In this document: piece after piece, positions 1-9,925 of the stretch | How the letters are laid out: each line of letters starts with the position of its first letter | How positions within the stretch are numbered: the stretch's first letter is position 1 | NCBI GenBank assembly: GCA_030549495.1 | Contig: JAUIRK010000627.1 | Span: forward strand, 496,001 to 560,000 | Direction of reading: 5' to 3' | DNA length: 64,000 nt | Source of the DNA: Nectonema munidae | Taxonomy: Eukaryota > Nematomorpha > Nectonematoida > Nectonematidae | Notes under the pieces: model-generated | What the model was told of the DNA's origin: nothing | Seen by the model: the letters and a program-made list of their open reading frames with translations, nothing else | Databases searched by the model: none | Made by a program: the position numbers and the translations under genes

Positions 1-2373
1 AGCTTCAAATGATTTCCATCAACGACAACTACTCCTCAGTCAGCGATATCAAAGAATTTGCAATTCCGCTTGACCGTATGTGCTTATTGATCTATTTTTA
101 GTGTTGCGATAAAATTTATTTATTAGTGAATTAAGGTGTCATTTTAATTCATCACTAGTTACAAAAATGTAGGATTCCTTCCTGTTTAAAACGATCCAAA
201 AATTGAGCTTAGATTTTTTGGTAGAGGGTCAATGAAATTTCAATGTTCAAGAAAGGAAAATAGATTACAACCAGTCGAAAAATTCGGACTTGTTGAGGAT
301 TGAATTTGTGAATGCTAATATGATGATCCAAACAACTGCTACCTTAATTTATTATAGTACATATTCGAATTTTTAAAGTTGCCATTTTGCACACGAATTC
401 TAATCCCTTTGCTCTATGCCTTAATCTTAAAAAACGAGAAAAAAAAATCGTCTTTCAACAAATGAAAAATTTTGCTGTCTCTTTTCTTTTCCTCGTGATG
501 CCTGTTTGTGAAAAGTGTTGAGTGGAAAAGTCTTTAGATATCTCCGCTCGTCCTTCACCAATTGGATGACATCCTAAAGGCCTAGGACGCAATGTGTAAA
601 GGAATATGTATGCTCGATTTATACTAGGCTTGTGTAAATTTGTTTAGAAAAGGGTAAGCACGAGGGGCGATATTGAATTGATACTTTTGAGTTAAACACG
701 TCACCAAGCTTCCATTGTTCGACACAAGAGGTGCGATTGTGACTTCTAAATGAAAGCACGCCAATGTACCCTTACATCAGGATCTCCCAACGTAATCCAG
801 CTGGACCCCAGGGTTCCACCGGGCCCAGGAAGAATTAAAAAAAGTGCCTTGGTGTCAGAATTTACTTCATATCTGGTAGTGTTGTTCGACTTTGTCGTCA
901 TGGAAACATTTATTTTGACTGTGATGTACTAAATCACATAAAGAATTTAACCATTTTTAGAATACAAGAGAGGATACAACTGTTTTCAATGCTTTAATAA
1001 ATAGTTTCTCATCAAAATTTGCGAATTTAAAAGATTATATAGGATTAGAAAAAATTACCACAACTATCCTCTTAAATTCGTCATCAAATCCCTTTGGATT
1101 AATTATAATATATTAATTATTATTTTTTGTTTTGATTCTCAAATTTAGGTCCTCCTAACGTGCCTGAAAGTCTTGCCATCCAGAATTGCACGGCCCAAGA
1201 AACGCGTATCTCTTGGGATGAAGATACGGAAAAAGTCGATGTAACTCATTTCATCGTGGAAAATATTGTCAATGATACTGAATGGAAAGAATTAGACAGT
1301 AAAAATCACTTTTTTTCAAATGTCACCTGATGGCTAATTGTTTGAAGCGTGGATTCCAAATATTTTCTCTAGTCGACGCCTTGCTTCGCTTTTCATTCAT
1401 GACACATTTTTCTTTCAAGTTTTGCAAGATTATTTTTAATTAATATTATTATTGATAGGATGAGTACTAGGAAATCGTAGCAAACTTTTTTCCCATTTCC
1501 GATATCAAAACAGATAAAAGTGAATAAGCTATTATATTACAAATAAGAGATATTTAATCTAGTGCCCTGTTTACACAGATATCACAAATATTTTTCTCTA
1601 ACCTCAATTCAAGTTTCCCTCTATTTTACAGTTTTTACTTTTTTACCTGATTTTTTCGGGATACCTAAAAGAATTTACTTTGATACTTTTGCTCATAAGT
1701 TTTATTTTCTTATCAATCTACACAAAAATATACGGAGATATTTGATATAAATTTATATGTAATTTATGCATGACGCCTATAAAATAATGACTACTATTAA
1801 AGCAGGATGTTAGGGTGCTATATTCTGATCAATATTTATTATATAAACTTATTTTTAAAAAACATTTTAGATTATGGAGAAGACTAAGCCTAAGTATGAA
1901 ATTATCGGCTAAAGTTTTGTAACTAATTTTGTAATGTAGGCGTGAGTGGCGCTAAGCCAAATATCAAATATTAGTACTCAGACATTTTGCAGAATTATAG
2001 TGTAGTTTCATTTGTGAGCTGGTTTTTTCTCGTTTTAAAAATTTTAAATGTTCTGGCGTGCCCGATAAACAAAGAGTTTTGCTCGTTTGTGGATGCGCGT
2101 TTTATTAATGACGTGCCTGTTATGATTTTAGGTGGACTCGCTGGAGACAAAAGAGAATTTTCTGTTTCTGATCTGCCTGAAGGTACTCACAAATTTCGCG
2201 TTACCTCAGTTAACGATTTTGGACATGGCTATCCTAGTGCAGAGAGTCCAGTCTGTGAAATCATTTATCCAGAGGGCTACGAGCCCAGCTCTGCAATCAC
2301 CCACTCTTCTTCCCTAACACTTACCATCCTCTTCTCATCCTCCTTATCACTGCTGATGATGTTGCATCTGTGA
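1..2373 (+). CDS. Fibronectin type III surface protein, C-terminal exons, GPI-like tail
   Basis: Three exons join in phase: 1-75 (partial, ends at GTATGT), 1149-1298 (after TTTAG, ends at GTAAAA) and 2132-2373 (after TTTTAG, stop TGA); every junction is phase 1. Exons 2 and 3 rebuild one fibronectin III domain: PPNVPESL at its start, ISWDED around the conserved tryptophan, EWKELDS, then LPEGTHKFRVTSVNDFGHG with the usual tyrosine position as phenylalanine. The last ~20 residues are hydrophobic and Ser/Leu-rich with no basic tail after them, as in GPI attachment signals. The family covers neural adhesion proteins (contactin, Fasciclin II and similar) that act outside the cell. The 5' part lies outside the window, so I cannot say which one. 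A frame reading on through the intron before exon 3 (from 1987) looks like a splicing artefact. Confidence 0.8.
690..950 (+). repeat. SINE-like repeat copy in FN3 intron
   Basis: Bases ~717-790 (GTTCGACACAAGAGGTGCGA and on) match ~5778-5850 of the SINE described there, with scattered changes. A further weak match (CTAAATCACAT near 930) follows in the same order. It sits in the 1.07-kb intron between FN3 exons 1 and 2. Only one arm of the hairpin seen in the 5.7-kb copy is clear here. The open frame at 750-932 falls inside this repeat and is not a gene. Confidence 0.5.
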
Positions 2374-2442
2374 AAACACCATTGTTCCAACATCAGAAAC
2401 AATATTAATGCATAATATGTATACAAATATATATTTATATAA

Positions 2443-2456
2443 AACACACACACACA
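2443..2456. repeat. CA microsatellite in 3' UTR
   Basis: Short ACACAC tract 70 bases after the FN3 gene stop codon, probably in its 3' untranslated region. Confidence 0.6.
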
Positions 2457-2753
2457 TTGGCCTAGATTCATTTCAATCATAAACACACACTTTGTGAATA
2501 TTATGTAGGGGTCATGAGAATAGACATACTTACACTTTTAGTATATATGCTGCACGCATCCAATATCATGAATAGTTAGCAAATTTTTTTTACTTATTTA
2601 TGAATAATTATTATAATAATTTCAATGAGAAACCTCCGAACTATACCGATGCTTAAAATATAGCTTATATTCTCTGGCTAACTCAATATTTGCTTAGAAG
2701 AGCCACTTTTGTTTTCCCTGTATATATACACATATGTTACATGTACACAATTA

Positions 2754-2759
2754 AATAAA
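2754..2759 (+). terminator. Candidate poly(A) signal of FN3 gene
   Basis: AATAAA within a run of AAAT repeats, about 380 bases after the FN3 gene stop. It is the first perfect signal downstream. Confidence 0.4.
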
Positions 2760-2799
2760 TAAATAAATAATGTAAAAGAATGAAATGACAACTCACCAG

Positions 2800-4700
2800 C
2801 CTCTTCCAAAATTTCATCATCCATCACATGTGTTCGATGAAAAAAAGATCAAAAAGATATGCAAAGTAGTCTCATACGTTATCCCATATGCGCAATCAAA
2901 ACTTTCTTATTAATCTTTTTAAATCCTAGTTTATTTTTGTGTATGTGTGTGATTTTTATCTTCATTGTTTTAAAATTTCCTTTTTTCTAGATGTCCTTTT
3001 ACTTCGTGTTATATGTGTAAGACTTTAAGCTTTTAATATGCGTCTTTATACTTATTAAGTACGTCATGTGAATACATGTATACGTTTATCCGCATAATCT
3101 CCACACCAGATAGATTATTATTAGAGAACTATTTACTTACACACACATCCACATTCATTGTTGTCTCCTTTTTAGCCAAAAGTTAAATATTTTATTGTTT
3201 AATTACTTTCTCTCTCTCCCTCGCTATTTTTACTTCATTTATTAATAATATTTTATGAACTCCAATATTTATTATCATTCTTATGAATTATAATATTATT
3301 ATTAATCGAATAAAGGTTCGTTATGTAACGAGTGCAACTGATTTGCTGAGTTAGATCCCATGATTGTAGTGGCGTAAATTGACGACCATTCATACTGCTT
3401 GTCCGTAAGTAATTTACTTTTTTATTACACAATACCTTGTAAAGGAACAAAGTTCAAATTACATATGGAACGTTTTTAAAAATATTTTAAATAACTTTGG
3501 AAAAATATTTTCGTAAACATTTATTTTTTAAATGCTATTCTTTTGGCTTATATGAAAAGGTTATTTAGACAATAATTTGACAATCTTTTCGAAGACAATA
3601 TAAGAAAGACACTAAACTACAAATACAAATCAGCAAATATTGAAGCAGAAGCGAGTAAACAAACAAGTATTGGCGGAAACGCGTTAAGATCCAGGACATC
3701 TTTCAACAACTTTTAATGTTTCATTGACCCCCGGCTTTGAAATAGGGACATGTCATCACACTTTTAACATGAATGCAGATTTATAATATTTGAAACAGAA
3801 AAGGCGAACTTATACATTTTTAAGTCAACGTCGCACAATTTTAAATAGGGGGGTCGTCAGTGTTCAACATTTCAACGCGACTGAATAGCTTGGATAAAAG
3901 TATGTGAACTGCTTGAGGGTGTGGAATATATCCAAAACCATGATTGATACTGGAGGGAATAAAGATTCAAAATTAAAAATCCTTGGAAAGAAGACAGCCC
4001 ACTATTTCCATTTTGAAGGGAAAAAGTTATTGGAAAAATAGGAATTGTAAAGCATTGAGTAGAGCAGTCGTTCTGCCATATGGATCCTCTTGCGGCTACA
4101 AAAGAGCTTTATAAGAGAAATGTCACAACCATGTAAAAGAGAGCTATGAAGAAAATGTCCCCGTGATTATATTGCTTTTTTCATCAACAGTTTTAGTTCA
4201 GAGAAGCAAAATAATGTCAGCAATGATATCAAGGAACAAAATGCAAGCGAGTGAGAGCGGATATAATTTACGTCTTGCGGCATCAACCTTTGAACTCACT
4301 TTTATTAACCTTGTGAAAATAAACTTAAACACCGGGTCTCACTAACACACGACCAAGCTCATGAGCAGAATTTTTTTAGGTAGGATTAATCTATAAACGA
4401 TTATGATCAGATCCTATATATTAGATTAAGAAATCTCTTTATCCGTACATAGTCATGCGCAGAAGGCACAATTCATATGTTCTAAGATTAATCTATTTCT
4501 GATTTTATGTAAATATTTTCCAAATTTTATTAATTCAAAAATTTAGGCACTTTTCTTGCTGCCGCCTGGATGCGGGCCTGCACGCGACGAACGAACAAAA
4601 TTAAGTTTGAAATTTTGGTTTTAATACTTTTTATGGTAAAATAAATTGTCTGTCAGGTTTTGTTTTTACTATAATATTTTTTTTGATGGTCGGAGGAGCC
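2800..4700. other. No gene seen
   Basis: AT-rich sequence with only short chance frames (3253-3450 minus, 4163-4345 plus). I recognise no exon, RNA gene or repeat end in it. Confidence 0.5.
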
Positions 4701-4722
4701 ATGGCAAAATTAAAGTGACTTA

Positions 4723-5275
4723 GAAGGCCTTGTTGTTATTGATGAAATCTCCAAAAATATCAGAAAAGAAGGAGTAAATGAACTTTTGTTTGCCGATGAC
4801 TTAATAATTATAGCAGATAGTGAAAAAGAATTACAGGAAAGACTAAGTATATGGCAAAAAAGTATCAGAATGTTGGTGTCTGAGAAATAATGAAAAGAAA
4901 AAGCTAGAAGTGTCGGAAATGAAAATGCTGAGAATGATGCTGAACGTTACGAGAAAAGATAGGATTAGAAATGAAGAAGTGAGACATAGAACAAAAGTGA
5001 CGACGAGTGTTGTAGATGTAATGGAAAGAAACAAGATGAGATGGTTTGGACACGTGCTAAGAAGAAAAAGCGATGAAAAAATAAAGATAGCGTACGATGA
5101 GCCTGTACAAGGAAAGAGAAAAAGAGGAAGGCCAAGATTGAGATGGAGGGATGATTTGAAAAGGTCCATGGAAAAATTTGGGTTGAAAGAAAGCGATGCG
5201 AAGGACAGAAACCTATGGAGAAACAGGATCAAGCCATCGACCCCCATTTAGGGGATAAGATGAAGAAGAAGAAGA
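4723..5275 (+). mobile_element. LINE fragment, RTE-like, 3' end
   Basis: An early frame reads a reverse transcriptase core: NELLFADDLIIIADSEKELQ, with the catalytic FADD. After a frame change the product at ~4910-5250 carries the classic C-terminal motif RWFGHVLRR and KRKRGRPRLRWRDDL, common in RTE-type endonuclease/reverse transcriptases. The copy ends in GGGGATAAGATGAAGAAGAAG, a short GAA-rich tail. It is 5' truncated and frame-disrupted, so dead. The same tail is found on the minus-strand copy at 10.6 kb, so the two belong to one family. Confidence 0.8.
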
Positions 5276-5639
5276 AGGCCTTGTCAAAAAAGTCTGAATG
5301 GATTGGACTGGAGTACCAAGTTTTGTGCATTGAAAGTTGCACAAAAAAGAAGAAGACAGATGTAAATATATATATAAAGTTTACATAAGAATTATATTAA
5401 AAAAATAATGAGCCCTCCTTAGGAGTTTCCCATAAAAGCGCTTTTTATGAATACTTTGTATTTTTCTATGACATAATTTGGTACTTTAAATTTCATTTCG
5501 TTCACAATTGATAGCAATTTTTTTCTTTTATTCTAACAATGGACTTGCGCATTTTGTATATACTTTTTTTTATATATATTTGTCGCTCAAAAAAAGTATA
5601 TCACCAGAGCATATGCCCCGTCTCTATGTGTGGGCTGGA

Positions 5640-6000
5640 TCTAGAAGCAAATTTATCCGATTTGATAACGTTTTTTTTATCAACAATGTTCCATAGGGGG
5701 TGGATTAAGGTTGGTTGGATACTAGGTTTCAATAACTCAAGGTCTTGGGTTCGATTCCGTATCAAGCCTACTTTCTCATAGTTCGATACAAGCGGTGCAA
5801 TTGTGCCTTCTCGATGAAAACACCCCATGGTACCTTTACCTATATGCTATAGGCAAAGATACATTGGAGTATTTTCATAGAGTAAGCACAATTCCCCGCT
5901 TGTATCAAACATAGGTTAGATGCTGGACCTAGCATGAGACCTCGTGCCTAGTATTTGGCTCCTCATTCATCTGATGTGGTAAATCACGGCTCATTTATCC
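5640..6000 (+). mobile_element. tRNA-type SINE with internal long hairpin
   Basis: GGTTCGATTCC at ~5754 is a near-perfect pol III B box. Upstream, TGGTTGGATAC is a plausible A-box region about 45 bases away, as in tRNA-derived SINEs. The body then contains two arms of about 60 bases (about 5783-5842 and 5850-5912) that are imperfect reverse complements. A related copy lies at ~690-950. The A box is weak, so the tRNA origin is likely but not certain. Confidence 0.65.
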
Positions 6001-6769
6001 ATCTATATCATATTGATCTTTATCTTTTTACTTTCTATATTCCAATTAGGCTGCTTCTATTTACAGATGGAACGTGTTAAAATCATCTTTAGGTGGGAGT
6101 GTTCTCGACAACCGTTTTTCTGAAATACTATTGTTAAATTCATTGCGATAGGCAGGATAAGCAAGAAAATGCAAAAGGTAGACACTTTTTTTCTTTCACA
6201 ATTATTTAGAATGATTTGCTAAAAAGGATGAAGAAAAAAAGCAAGGCATTCCATTTCTAGGAAAAAGATAAATCCAGTAAATTTGAACATGGTGAGTTAT
6301 TATAAATAGGAGATTTTTCTTAGTAAAGGCAAAAGGATTAAGGAAGAAATCTTCCATCGTATTATCGGAACTATACTTTTTGAACTAAAAACGTGCGAAA
6401 TAACTTATTCACAAATTCGAAATTTGTATTCTTTCATCAGTCAAAATTAAGGACCGTTGATTGTAAACATTTAAGCAAGATGCATTTCAAAGTTCTTGAT
6501 CATAATGACGTTTTAAATGAACGAGAGCATCTCAAGCACTACATGAAATGGCAAAGCATCTCTGCAATCTATATAAAGATAACTTCCACACCTTGCTGTA
6601 TTTGTAAAAATTTAAAATCACCAATTTTTATAATTAAAAGATGAGAATTTAAATAAAATTGAACAAAAATGAAGAGTCACTTCAAGCAAAAAATAAAGAG
6701 AAACACTTTCTACTTGGAATAAAAAACCGATTGAATAGCAAAGGAAATGCTTAAGTGAGAATCCATGCC
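6001..6769. other. No gene recognised
   Basis: An 83-codon frame at 6393-6644 (+) has no motif I know and no clear splice context. I see nothing else up to the GFER stop codon. Confidence 0.4.
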
Positions 6770-9554
6770 TCAGCAAGATTCATCATTCCAGCCTTCTTTC
6801 CAGCGCTCTAGCACACGTTCACAGTCAAATGGCTGCTTGTGGAGTCTAGCATTGACCTCGTTGTGTCTATGGCACAGCCACTTTGATAGATTCAGGCATG
6901 ATGACGTGTCGGGAGGATGTTCTTGCGTTCTAAAGAGTTTGGGTGCATTTATTTAGGAAGTCGTTCTTGATTCACATAAGGATAAATGAAATTGAAGATT
7001 AATTCCTTGAAAGAATTTTATATTTATCGCAGTTTACTGACTTACTAAGCTTGATCATACGTAGTTTTAGATGGGACAGTCCCGTTTTTATCATGTATTT
7101 TGAAGCCCACCTGCCCCAATGTGATTTCAAAAAGATTTGTTTGGCTGTAGAGTAGACTTTCCATATTACTTTACTTGTTTTACGGTTGAAAGAAACAAAC
7201 ACTAAACCTGACAGCAGTGATGAAGATGTTGCCCTAACGACTACTAAACCCCCTGACGAAGAGACAATAGGTGATATTCTAAAAAAGGCTATTGCAATGA
7301 AGAAATATTCGACTCATCGTCCAGAAATGTTAACTGCTAACCTGTCACAAATCCAAGGAATGGCTGAAGAAACAAAAACCAACAGAAAAGTCAACAAGAT
7401 ACAAAAGCCAAGCTCGATTTTTTTAAATGAATGGTTATTCTTAATTTGAAATGTAAGCATAAGTGTACATATGTCGTCAGTTTTAATATCTTTTATTATT
7501 AATTACACAAAGCAATAAAATAAAACAATATTTTATTTGTGGCACTGCCAATAACGCAAAATTCATTTGTTATTGCTCGAATACAAAATAGCAATTCGTG
7601 TCTGGTGCATCATCGGTTTTTACAGACTTTACTGTAAACAAATATGGCAAATTTTTTTATAAACAAAATTTTCAATTCAAAATATGTAACAACAGAAATG
7701 TGGAAAATAAGATGGGACCAATATTTAAGGCATTATCTCCTTTGCAATTTTGTTATAGTTTTAAGTTCTCCATTAAATTAAAAAGAATTTATTATCATAA
7801 CCTTCGGATATTCCGATTTTATGCAGCAAATCAGTGGAACAAGTTAAAAGCCATAATTTAAAGCAAAAACATAATTTTTTTGATACATTTTTCTAAACTT
7901 CATTTCTTTTTCATTCACTATATTGGAAATAATAATATTTTAGAAAAAGTTTTCAGAAGCTAACCTAAATCGTATGCTCCAAAAACGCATATATATATAT
8001 TGAGGGGCGAACTTGTTTTTTTATAATTTTCATTATTTATTATAAAAGATTTTGCACACACCACCATTTTTACCCGACATTATACTTGCAATGCAAGCAA
8101 GCTCTCAATCCCACCACAACTGAAAAGATTTTATGAAGTCAAATGACTGCATCAACCGCTCATCAGTGCTCAGTGGTTTTCAAACTGGAGTCCGCGTGCC
8201 GCCAAGAAGTTCAATAGGGATCGAGAAGGGGACACTGAGTGAATCGTTTTTTCGCAATATTGCACCCGCATTGGGTCATTTGCCATTTTTGCCAATAAAT
8301 AACATTTAAAAAGAATAAATAAATTTGAATTAAGTACTATTTTTTTCTTTTATTGCTTTTCAGGCCCAATTTGTTAACGTGCATTTTTCTTAATGGCTAA
8401 AGAAATGAAATATGACTCCCCACACTTGAAATTTCGTTTTACTGGATTAACGTCTGGTGGGGAAGAGGCGAGAGCTTTTTCTCCCCCTGGAAATCACATT
8501 GGGGGCGAAGGGGCGTTTCTAAGGACGCTTTTTAGTTTGTGTTCTGAAGTTATTTAATTTGTAGTTCTGCATATCTTAGTATTAATGCGTTAACTATATT
8601 AGATGACAAACAAGGAGAAGGAAGGAAAGAAGAGAGATTCAAATAGGAATCGTGATCTATTTGAAGTTATTCAAAAAGTAAATTTTTGAACAGATACAAA
8701 TTTGATCGCTAAAATATTAGTTCCTTCTTGCCCCCTCCCCCCTGAAAAAATTTTTGGGCACTGGAGGGGGGGGGGGGAGGTGTCGCACCCTCGCTGATGT
8801 CCGCCCCTGACCTAAAATATTTTTTGATTTGATCAAACAATGAATTTTTATTTCAGTAAGTTTTTAAAAGGTTGTTTCATTTCTGTCTGTCTTTCTTTTA
8901 CAAAAAACTTCTTGGTATTTATAATATTTATAAAATTTGCAAAATGTCCCCCTAAAAGGTAGAAATTTTAAAGATTTTTTGTCAAAATTCAAAGAAAACA
9001 AAAAAATTATTCAGAAATTTGTGTATTTTTTTGCTGTCTAAATTAGGCAAATATAAAATTAGAAAACCAATTTATCCACACGTTAAAGTATATAAACTTA
9101 TAAGATTGCATTAAAAGTTTAGGTAAGGAATTCCTGAATTATCTATTCAAGGTCTGACTTCGAGACTTAAAAGTGAATCTTCGCGTAAGCACTCATATAA
9201 ACACATAATTTCAGCATCAAGCCTTTCCTTGTATACATTTGAAAAGTTACAAAGGATTGAAAAGAACACCTATCAAAATTCGTATACCCAACAAGGGGAA
9301 GAAGGCATACAGGTAAATATTTGTTACTTTTTCTCAAAATCAAGAGCGCAATCTCTGCACGGATAAAACTTGGTGAATAAATGAATAAACTGCTTCATGT
9401 GTTCTTCATCTTGTTGACTCGGCTTGTCGGGGTAGTAGGCAGCTGTAGAGTGTAGAAGAGACCACGAAGCCCGACCCAGTTCCGTTCTATCAAGTGGACA
9501 CTCATTTTCTCTTTCTTCCTCTCCATTATTCTTCTTTAACAAGTTAACTGCTTT
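6770..9554 (-). CDS. GFER: FAD-linked sulfhydryl oxidase ALR (Erv1), C-terminal exons
   Basis: Two exons join in phase 2: 9328-9554 (after TTTTCTAG, ends at GTAACA) and 6770-6929 (after TTTAG, stop TGA). The product reads CPLDRTELGRASWSLLHSTA, AAYYPDKPS, QFIHLFTKFYPCRDC, then WLCHRHNEVNARL, PFDCERVLERWKEGW and DESC. This is the whole Erv/ALR domain: the CxxC active site (CRDC), the HxxxN FAD-binding helix (HRHNEVN) and the second cysteine pair region. ALR re-oxidises Mia40 during disulfide import into the mitochondrial intermembrane space. The exon with the N-terminal shuttle cysteines was not found; it should lie to the right, possibly beyond the hAT element at 9.9-12.3 kb. The exon at 9554 begins in phase 0 with KAVNLLKKNNGEEE. 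The 2.4-kb intron holds transposon scraps. Confidence 0.93.
7186..7449 (+). other. Open frame of unknown nature in GFER intron
   Basis: An 87-codon frame, acidic at its start (DSSDEDVALTTTKPPDEET) and helical-looking later (IGDILKKAIAMKKYS). The composition is more protein-like than most frames here. It is antisense to GFER and has no start ATG. It may be a transposase scrap or a single exon; I do not recognise it. Confidence 0.25.
8171..8340 (+). mobile_element. hAT terminal fragment
   Basis: Begins CAGTGGTTTTCAAACTGGAG, a hAT terminal inverted repeat. The following ~160 bases match 9926-10090, the start of the larger hAT element (GGGATCGAGAAGGGG against GGGACCGAGAAGGGG; TTGCACCCGCA against TTGCACTCACA). 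No matching right end was seen, so it is a solo end. Confidence 0.65.
8690..8809. mobile_element. Right end of a poly-G hAT-like short element
   Basis: A G-run near 8763-8777 is followed by GATGTCCGCCCCTG ending at 8809. Read in reverse this is CAGGGGCGGACATC, a typical end of short non-autonomous hAT elements. The left end was not found. Confidence 0.45.
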
Positions 9555-9925
9555 CTAGAAAAAAAAAGATGACCCAATAAAGCAAGATAGTATTATTTAA
9601 TCTTCCAATCTAAATGCTACAAAATATTTCAACTCTGGAAGAAATCGCTACAGTCCAATTTCTGTAGTTCAAGGCGTAATTTGAAGACTCGTTTTTTAAT
9701 AGTCATAATTATTATAGCAATGTTTTTAGCTGTCTTGAAGTTGTAACACTGCAAACTGCAACTATTGTTATATATATTTTTCCTACGTACATACACACAC
9801 ACACCAGAGGCACACATCTTCAAAATTTGTGGGGGGAGCAAACTTTTTTTTTTTTTATTTATTATAAGAGAATTTTTTTCGAATGAACATGTTTGTAATT
9901 CTTATTGCATCACTACATTCTACAC

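Noticed and set aside
750-932. 60-codon frame on the plus strand
   Set aside because: It lies in a SINE copy within an intron; no domain.
1987-2131. Upstream extension of the last FN3 exon (ATG-less frame into the intron)
   Set aside because: The FN3 strands need the TTTTAG acceptor at 2131; the extension has no FN3 sense and the phase 1 junction is perfect without it.
4843-5247. 134-codon minus frame, hydrophobic and Ser/Leu rich
   Set aside because: Exact antisense of the LINE C-terminus (RWFGHVLRR); shadow.
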